Source of the DNA: Isoetes taiwanensis
Taxonomy: Eukaryota > Streptophyta > Lycopodiopsida > Isoetales > Isoetaceae
DNA length: 64,000 bases
Direction of reading: 5' to 3'
Assembly: GCA_021234155.1 (NCBI GenBank)
Contig: JAJEKV010000027.1
Coordinates: 4,586,623-4,650,622 of the forward strand
Shown here: one piece after another, positions 56,597 through 64,000 of the stretch
How the letters are laid out: each line of letters opens with the position of its first letter
How positions within the stretch are numbered: position 1 is the first letter of the stretch
Notes under the pieces: generated by a model
Database searches by the model: none
The model's input: the letters and a program-made list of their open reading frames with translations, nothing else
Told to the model about the DNA's origin: nothing
Program-made: the position numbers and the translations under genes

Positions 56597-57660
56597 AGAA
56601 TAGAATAGAATAGAATAGAATAGAATAGAATAGAGTTTTTATCGTCAATGGAGACCAATTGGCCTATGGGACCCAACCAGGAGGTGCAGCAAGTGTATTA
56701 CTGTCTGGGTTAAAAAACCCCATCCCCGCCCCGAAGGGTTATTTGGGGGAAAAACCGTGACAGGAATAGGTTTATTGTCAAACTGTACAAATACAAATAC
56801 ACATATATATCATGGGGGGACAAAAATACGTACATGTATCAGGTAAGTGCCCGAGGACCGAGCTAATCTTGGCGATCCATGATCTCTTGAAGGTATGATC
56901 CCAACCTCTGTACCGAGATCATGCTCATCATCTCATGCAGGGGCTGACCAGGAAGGACCAGCTCAGCATAGCGTCTCCGAATGTCATCATATGCCGGACA
57001 ACTCTGAAGGGTGTGGCATTCATTTTCCACAGCTCCAACCTGGCAGTGTTGACAAAGCCTCTCCTGACGCGGCTCCCCAATCCATCTCCCCGCCTCAATC
57101 CCGAGATGGTGTGCACCTGTGCGGATAGAGGCAATGGATTTGCGCTTTTTCATTGGTAGATGAGTGCGCAGGTATCGTTGCGGCTCCCGCTCCAACATGG
57201 GATTTATGTTGCATTGATAATGTGTCGTCTTGACCTGTTCAAGGGTGCTGGCATCCCATAGCTTGTTGAGGAAGCATGTGTCAAGGTACTGTCTGAGACT
57301 GCGGCAATCTCCCTCCATTTGCACTCGGATGCACCTGTGCTCTTGCATATTTTCATCTGGCCAGCCACTGAGCTCTCTTTTCCCCCCAGCAGGCTTTTAG
57401 GCGTTGAGGCCCTATTGCGACAGTATAAGCGAGGTTAGGGAGATGAGTATCAACCATGCTGACCACCTTCTAGAAGTAGTCGATGTGCCTGTCAAGGGGG
57501 CCCCTTTGAAGAGGCATGAAACATGTTTCCTACAACAGTATCTGGTGTGAGACTGTGGACTTCACCCCCAGGGCCCGTGCCAAGAAAGCTTTCTGCACCT
57601 GCTCCAAGTCATTCCAAGTGGCGAGGGAAATCACCGGGCCCCAGACCCTAAGCACTAAGC
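56597..57660 (-). mobile_element. 5'-truncated LINE with microsatellite tail
   Basis: The minus-strand ORF 57348-56863 (161 aa) ends in the Cys/His knuckle found at the C-terminus of many LINE reverse transcriptases. It reads RTGAHHLGIEAGRWIGEPRQ then CQHCQVGAVENECHTLQSCP, i.e. CX2CX8HX4C. Upstream, 57660-57550 reads DLEQVQKAFLARALGVKST, the preceding thumb region, separated by frameshifts. At the 3' side (left) the copy ends in (TAGAA)6 at 56601-56630, a microsatellite tail typical of some LINE clades. It cannot make an active protein. Confidence 0.75.
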
Positions 57661-57707
57661 ACGTTCTAAAATATTGCCATCAAGCCTAGACTATACTAAT
57701 AGATGAA

Positions 57708-58048
57708 ATTCCTCTCCTCCTGAAGATGATTGCTCTTAAGCATGTGAAACACCAAGGAATTGGTACGTTCTAAATCCATAATGCTAACCAATACACTAAA
57801 GGACGAATCCTTATGGGCCCTAACCTCTCCAACATTTTATCCCATACCAAGAGACACCTCATATCATTCCTCTCCTCCCCGAGATGCTTGCTCTCAAGCA
57901 TGTAGTGTTTCAAAATGTTGCCACGAGGAATTGAACCACGAGTTACGCTATAAATTCATTATATGCTAACTAATACACTAGAAAGGCACATCCTTATGGG
58001 TAATAACATTTCCAAGATTTTATCCAATACCACACAGGCACCCCATAT
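57708..58048. repeat. Tandem duplication, two units of about 160-180 bp
   Basis: ATTCCTCTCCTCC begins the units at 57708 and 57866. Shared phrases include ATGCTAAC.AATACACTA and ATCCTTATGGG, with ends CACCYCATAT. Similarity is about 75-80%. Probably part of a decayed element. Confidence 0.55.
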
Positions 58049-59194
58049 TAGAAATGTAAAGTAAACCACACCAACATAAAGAATTGGGAATAACATTTGA
58101 TCCCTTCCCAAGCAGGTTAGTTCAAATCCAATGGTTGTCAGGATACAATAGCTACCATTCCGATCAAGAAATTTAAGATCAAGGACAATCTTTTTGGTTT
58201 GGGTGGTCTGACCTTTGACAAATGAGGCAGATGGCTATTTCTGAATAAACACAAGAAATATTCATGCCACAAGATAAATGCATGTTCTTGCATATGCAAT
58301 AGAAACCCTAGGGCGAGACATACTGCAATCTCAACTAATAAAGAAATCTAAATTTAGAAACAAAGAAAATCTAAAAAATATTCCCTAATCAATTGCAAAA
58401 AAATTATAGGTAGATAATTTCTCTCTGTTTGGTCTCATCAACAATTGATATAGGACTAGATCCAAAGAATAATATCTCTAACATTGGAGGAACCAAATCG
58501 TATTAGAGCCACTAAAGCTATGCTTCTTCTTAACTAACTCTAGTATAAAGGCAAATATCGAATTAAAATTGCTTGAAAGTTTAGCTGGAATCCCCTTTTC
58601 AAACTCGAGTTTGCGCCTTGAAGTTAGGTTATAGTCATGGTAGTTAATCATCTAGGACATATGTGTGTCCTCTCCGTAATAAAGAATCTCAAATTTTAGT
58701 GTAAGAGATTAAAGGAGAGAAATCATCAGATACGATTGCAGTTGAAGCAGCAATGCTAGCGTGATGACCTGACTCAGAGGGTTAAAGCATTTTGCTATAA
58801 GCCTCAAGTGGAGTAAGGCAGGAATAAGAAGAGTCATGACACCATCCAAGAGGAAACATATTCAATTAGTTACCTGTCTATTCCTCATCCTATTGACAAT
58901 TTCACTCAGATTCCAAATCCAGTGCCAGATTTAGATTTAGTTCCAGCTAAAGTTCCTGATGCATGTGTAGTTCATAATCTTGTTATAACTCCAAGGGTGC
59001 CATCCACTTCCACCCTTGCTCAAATGTAATTCAAAATGCACCAATTTTTTACGTGTTCATGCTGCCGTTTACATTCGACTCTTGTTCCTACTCCATTCTT
59101 GCCTCTAGTTTTCATTCTACATTTAGTTATAAATCCAACTCTAGTTTCTACTTCACCTCCATTTTCTACTTCTGACTCTGATCCTTGTATTTCT
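58049..59194. other. Decayed LTR-element interior, low support
   Basis: GTATTAGAGCCACTAAAGC at about 58499 resembles a Met-tRNA primer-binding site (GTATCAGAGCC). A Pro/Ser-rich, low-complexity reading (TTCCTACTCCATTCTTGCC and similar phrases) follows at 58900-59200. No intact ORF is seen. Confidence 0.3.
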
Positions 59195-60068
59195 ACATAT
59201 TCTAAACAAGGTGCACTCTAGACTACTACAATTCGGATTCCTCGATCCTACGACCTAGATCGTATGTTGGGGCCCCTGGGCACCTCTCGTTTTGCTTATA
59301 GTCATTTATGATTAGAGGCGCCTATGATTTTGAAATATGAAATACGATTTCGCCTAAGGTTTTCAGGGAATATCAAACCTCTATACAACTTTGCCTAAGA
59401 CTTTAAAATAGGTAATACGGGAGCTCGAACCTCTACCAAAATAATTCAAATCTTAACTAAGATTACTTTTACCAATATACCCAGTGAGCTAATACGATTA
59501 TTTTTTATCTTGAATCTATGTTTTTTTTTATAACAACTTATTCAATTGTTTTAGGGATATATGGCGTGGTTTTAGAAATTGTTATTTTTTACATCCATAT
59601 CAAATCCCCTTGGAGCCCCCCGTTATTTTGCTACATATTCTAAAGAAGGTGCACCCTGGACTACCACAATCGTCGGATTCGTCGATCCTACGACCCAGAT
59701 CGTATGTTAGGGCCCCTGGGCACCTCTCGTTTCGCTTATAGTCATTTATGATTGGAGGCGCCTTTGATTTTGAAATATAAAATATGATTTCCCCTGATGT
59801 TTTGAGGGAATATCGAACCTCTATTTGCCTAATATTTTAGAATATGAAATACGAGAGCTCAAACCTCTACCAAAATAATTCAATGTCTTAATTAAGATTA
59901 TGTTAACCAATATACCCAGTGAGCTAATGCGATTATTTTTTTATCTTGAATCTATGATTTTTTATAACAACTTATTCGATTGTTTTAGGGATATATGGTC
60001 TATGGTTTCAGGAATTGTTACTTTTTACATCCATATCAAATCCCCCTGGAAGCACCTGTTATTTTGCT
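59195..60068. repeat. Two tandem units of about 437 bp
   Basis: The units start at ACATATTCTAAA (59195 and 59633), with a third partial start at 60069. Each contains CGATCCTACGAC, TAGGGCCCCTGGGCACCTCT-like text, AATACGAGAGCTC and a T-rich end. Similarity is around 90%. The duplication interrupts the low-complexity coding-like sequence that resumes at 60070. Confidence 0.75.
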
Positions 60069-60252
60069 ACATGTTCTACTATTGGTCTAGCTCCTCTTTC
60101 AACCTATGCCTCAATTCACGCTTCAGTTCCAACTCTAATGCTACCTGCCTCAATAACAACTATGGCCATAGACCCAGTTTTGCCTCTAGGATCTCTTTCC
60201 AAGTCTAGTGCTATTTGTGCTTGTGTTTTAGTCCTTGCTCCACTTACCATTG

Positions 60253-60735
60253 TTTATCCAACTTTTACTCCAGTTCTTTCCTTGTTGCATGCATGTTGCG
60301 CCCAATATTAATACCAAGCTAGCAACAAGGCTATCAAAGCCACAATTGTTTGTCTTTGATCAAAGCGGTCAACAAGTTCTGCCTCATAGGAACTCACCAT
60401 GGAAGAGGGGGAGTACTGTATCCGATGGTCATCGCACATGTGCAATGTAATCAAAAGGTTCGAGCTCTTGACCTTTTAGTTATGTTCCATTGGCCTTCTC
60501 AACTTACCACTATTTATCCAACTTTTACTCCAGTTCCTTCCTTGTTGGATGCATGTTGCACCAATATTAATGCCAAGGTAGCAACAAGGCTAGCAAAGCC
60601 ACAATTATTTATCTTTAATCTAGGAGGTCAACAAGTTCTTAGGAACTCGCCAAGGAAGAGGGTATTCGATGGTCATCGCACATGCGCAATGTAATTAAAA
60701 AGTTCAAGCTCTGGAACTTTTAGTTATGTTCCATT
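60253..60735 (+). repeat. Two tandem units of 260 bp spanning an LTR junction
   Basis: TTTATCCAACTTTTACTCCA occurs at 60253 and 60513. The units run through GTCAACAAGTTCT, GATGGTCATCGCACATG and TTAGTTATGTTCCATTGG. The first unit includes a polypurine tract; the second has lost the purine stretch and shows deletions. Confidence 0.75.
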
Positions 60736-61200
60736 GGTCTTCCTAACTATGCTATTCATGTTCATCAATAGTTATATGATTGATTATCTATTGTATGTGA
60801 GCACATCCTTCTAGGTGTTTTTTCGAGCAGCATCCTAAATAGCTGCCAAGTGGCATCGTGCATGGCAACAGTGACGAGCATGCACCTATGCTAAGTGGCG
60901 ATCTTTTTTAGTCCAAGCTCATGATCGAGTGGAGTACTATAAATAGAGGAGTTCAAGAAGAGCAAGACCATTCCGGCTCAACGTCAGTTATGAGCTTCAT
61001 TGTCTAGTTCGAGTTCTTGCTCTTTTATTTTTCACTCGAGCAGTCTAGATTGGGTTCTTGCATTCTTGATTGCATATGTAATATGATATATCATATTCAT
61101 TGCACATTTTTCTTATACTCTCGTATTCTTGGCATAGACTCGTGAGAGTCGCCCATTTAAAATTGACTTAACTTAAACTGCGGGTGAGAATGTACCCTAA
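60400..61200 (+). mobile_element. LTR-retrotransposon 3' end: polypurine tract and LTR with promoter
   Basis: GGAAGAGGGGGAGTAC (60401-60416) is a good polypurine tract followed by TGTATCC (60417), the expected LTR start. A TATA box TACTATAAATAGAGG lies at about 60936, with a leader containing TCTAGTTCGAGTTCTTGC. The internal domain upstream is decayed. The LTR end is not defined because no second LTR was found. Confidence 0.5.
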
Positions 61201-62039
61201 TGGGTATATATATCCATGTTCAAATTTGATGCAGTTTGTACGTTGCTCATTTTCATTTTTTGGGTTGCCCCTAGGGGGGCAATCCCTTGGTTATGTGGGT
61301 TTTTGGCATGTTCTGGATATATGTTAGTATGTACCTGGAATATGCTGAAAACTGCTCCAAACTCCCTATCGGCTGTAAACTGGCGGTCGCCCCTATTGTT
61401 GGGCGGCCGCTATGCAACCATCTAATCGGGAAATTGAGCTTGCTATATCCGTGCCAGTGCGGATCAGGGCATACCTCTAGTAATCAATCTGCTTGAAATC
61501 GCTGTTTTGCAGATACTCCGGTTTGCTCTGTAACGTTTTTGTTCGCAAATAGACATTGTTGCATTCCTACAGTTCCTGCAAACGAGATAGAGTTCCCAGT
61601 ATGTGCAGTGGTTTTGATCACTGATTTTAATTCATTTGCTTATATGGCATATTCAATAAAACCTGGACTTATTCAGATATAATAGACATGGATATATATC
61701 ATTTTAAGATTATATGCCATGTTTAATTCTTCTTGATTGTTATAAGTTTTACAAGTTTTAATTATATAACTTTATCTTAAAATTTAAAGTATAATTGTTA
61801 TAGAAACATACAATTGCTTTCACGCGAATCTATTAGAATTAGACATTTCGAGAATATAAAATTTTAATTGTTAGTGATTTCTTATTAAATTTAAATTTGG
61901 CAATAAGGATAATTTGTAAATGAAATATGATGGTTTGATAAGTGATTGACTTAAAATTATATGAGAATTTCACAATTTACAAACTCTTAGCACTTTAAAA
62001 ATACTTTAAAAAAGCGATGGTTCTAAGTACTCCCTATTT
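61201..62039. other. AT-rich spacer
   Basis: No gene is supported. Small G/C palindromes occur at about 61267 (TTGCCCCTAGGGGGGCAA) and 61400 (GGGCGGCCGC). Confidence 0.4.
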
Positions 62040-63255
62040 GGGTTGGGCTCCCATGGAAACCCTTCCTATTTTCCATGGAAACCCTTCCTATTTTCCAAAC
62101 CTGGAAAATAGGAAGGGTTTCCATGGAAACCCTTCCTGGTTTTAATGGAAAATTGGAAGGGTTTCCAATTTGAAAATCAGAAGGGTTTCCTCGGAAAATG
62201 GGAAGGGTTTCCATTTTTTTTTTTATTATTTTTTTTTTTTTTGCAGAATATGCTAATTGGACGTCCACAGATAAGAATAAAATAAAAAATTTTTGTTTTA
62301 CAAGAAGTTCAAGCGAATATCCTGCGGAGTAAGAGATTGCATGGAATGCCTGGAGTGGAGAGCGCATGAGGCAGCAGCTCGAGCCGCCCTCTCTGCTAGC
62401 CCCAGCACCACTTTGATGCGCTACCGACCACCTCCTCAGCCTATGGACGAAGAGGAGGAACCTAGTTCCTAGATATTTTTCTTGTTACAGTTACGCATCT
62501 TGTATCGCGTATAGTTGTAATTTTTGATTGGCATGTTTTTAGCCATCATACAATATATATGCTATTTTCTTATGCTTTATGATTATAGTGTATCATGAGT
62601 ATGACTAAATTGTGTCCCTATGATACTTGTTATCTCCTTTAGAGTTGGAGTATAAGAAATTGTTCAATGTCGTATATTCATTCTTACCGTCTTGCAGACG
62701 GGGAACTCGAAGAATTTGAGGAAAGAATCACCAACGAAATATGAAGGGATGATCAGGGACCTCCCGACCAAGATTATGGCCAACGGTATGGAGAGTATCC
62801 GGATCGGGATGATGATTACGAAGCAGAGGAGCCTCCGGAACAAGGAGAGCCCTATGACTCAACTAAAGGCCTGGAAATAGTCAATATTCTCCGAGAACGT
62901 GCCTTTGAGAATCTACAACAAACTCTTCGACGTACCTGGGATTACTGGGACATGACAAGGCATGAAGCTTTTGCGGACGCCTAGTAGCCCATGGATTTTG
63001 GCGAGTTAAAGTCGGGTGCGACTGCGTGTGCACCGAGGTATCATATATTCTCTAGCACACCCAGGGATCCATCGTGCTCGGGGAGGGGACGCCTCCCTGA
63101 CCTGCCCCATCGGACCGGGGAGATGTAACCTGGAGTAATCTCATAGGGTGATTCCATGAGAATTCAAATGGAAACCCTTCCTATTTTCCAAACCCATGGG
63201 AAAATAGGAAGGGTTTCCACAAATGGGGGAAAATAGGAAGGGTTTCCACGTTTCA
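62040..63255. mobile_element. Foldback-type element built of a 20-bp motif
   Basis: Both ends consist of repeated GGAAACCCTTCCTATTTTCC in alternating orientation. The left block (62050-62215) includes a perfect 28-bp-arm hairpin (62070-62097/62102-62129). The right block (63165-63252) includes a 21-bp-arm hairpin (63169-63189/63199-63219). About 950 bp of unrelated DNA lies between, with an acidic ORF. No target duplication was identified. It resembles a foldback or MULE-derivative transposon carrying a gene fragment. Confidence 0.65.
62750..62983 (+). CDS. Acidic C-terminal protein fragment in the foldback element
   Basis: A frame without its own ATG, probably an exon, reads DQGPPDQDYGQRYGEYPDRD and DDYEAEEPPEQGEPYDSTKG. 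It continues with NILRERAFENLQQTLRRTWD and YWDMTRHEAFADA, then stops at 62981-62983. A short upstream frame (ATG near 62417; RPPPQPMDEEEEPSS) may be an earlier exon. The Asp/Glu/Pro/Tyr-rich part followed by a helical end looks like a real protein tail, perhaps transposase-derived. I cannot name it. Confidence 0.35.
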
Positions 63256-64000
63256 TAAAAAAAATTTAAGGGCGCTTCTCTGTGCATCTACTACAACTTA
63301 TAACATATACAGTACAATGTTAGATCCCACTTGTTATGCCCTGCTCTTAACTGAATACCTAACAATCATACTACAAACTTATCGGACCTTCAATGTTGCG
63401 TTGTTTAATTGCAACTTCTCTAATGCATCCCCTAAACCTTGAAACTTGGAGATCATAATAAAATGATCATTACGTTATAAACTTGAGCGTCAAATTTTGA
63501 GCTACTATTTGAAAGAAAAGAAACCCCATGCATATCAAAAGAAACAAACATTTGACCTTGTTGAAGTGCTCCCAACCTTAACCTTTGCATCAGGAAGTTG
63601 GTGAACATGCCCAGATAAACAGAAGAAATTTGCAAATCAAACATGCCCAGATAAACAAAAGAAATCTGCAAACCATATATAAACCTGGTACGACAAGTCC
63701 AAACTATGGCCATGGTCATTTACAATGTTTACTTACAGAATAAGCTTCAAGACGGTATGTTAGAACAAACATGTAGCAAGTTCAACTAAGCCACACATTT
63801 TGGATCACAATTTGAGGCTTGTGCATATGGAAAAGGCTACTTTTCAACAATACAGAAACTCGTGGAAGAGGTAATCTTAAAATTTAATTTCAAAGGATGA
63901 ACCACTAACTGGCTCCAAGCTAACTCCATTATACTTCTAACTCCATTATACTTTTAACTCCATTTTGCTTTAACTCCATCTTGTGTACCACATAAAACTT
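63256..64000. repeat. Terminal intergenic stretch with short tandem repeats
   Basis: AACATGCCCAGATAAACA followed by RAAGAAATYTGCAAA occurs twice (about 63605-63672). TAACTCCATTATACTT recurs about four times at 63923-63980. The minus-strand ORF at 63453-63719 translates the first repeat and is not convincing. Confidence 0.5.

Overview
This window is nuclear DNA of a land plant. The evidence is a complete intron-rich plant-type tripeptidyl-peptidase II gene, a BAHD acyltransferase with one intron, a Copia LTR retrotransposon primed by initiator-Met tRNA, and a PIF/Harbinger element with a MYB/SANT partner protein. The sequence does not fix the lineage. The large nested transposons and a Crypton-type recombinase make me lean weakly towards a non-angiosperm.

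Layout. 1-1.9 kb: short palindromes, a LINE reverse-transcriptase fragment and an unknown coiled-coil ORF. 1.9-7.0 kb: a very young Copia element, whose 312-bp LTRs differ at two positions. 7-10.8 kb: intergenic, with small tandem repeats and a 117-nt near-perfect hairpin. 10.8-12.4 kb: the BAHD gene, with a LINE-like insertion whose target-site duplication covers its stop codon. 12.8-33.3 kb: a PIF/Harbinger transposon inflated by nested insertions. Its MYB-like ORF1 is on the left and its DDE transposase on the right. Between them sit a 2.5-kb Mutator-like element full of inverted minisatellite units (15008-17478) and a 13.6-kb element with terminal inverted repeats (17908-31508). A 322-bp MITE splits the transposase itself.

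The 13.6-kb element is the most unusual object here. It has inverted termini and a recurring intergenic motif, GATCACACGACGC, often arranged as hairpins. It also holds a degenerate histone-H3-like gene with a greatly extended tail, an acidic-protein gene, four TATA-driven cassettes for serine-rich/coiled-coil proteins, a short telomere-type repeat, and a large broken gene on the opposite strand. I do not recognise it as a known family.

33.6-35.5 kb: a four-exon gene for a tyrosine-recombinase-like (Crypton/DUF3504-type) protein. 35.5-42.8 kb: repeat-rich intergenic DNA. 42.8-55.7 kb: TPP2 on the minus strand, resolved into 34 exons that join in frame to 1376 residues, with a frameshifted duplicate of exon 13 inside one intron. 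55.7-64 kb: a LINE fragment, tandemly duplicated remnants of an LTR element, and a small foldback-type element built of a repeated 20-bp motif.

Only TPP2 and the BAHD gene look like intact host genes. Almost everything else is transposon-derived, and much of it is broken by frameshifts. No homology search was possible, so family assignments rest on motifs and exon-by-exon reading.
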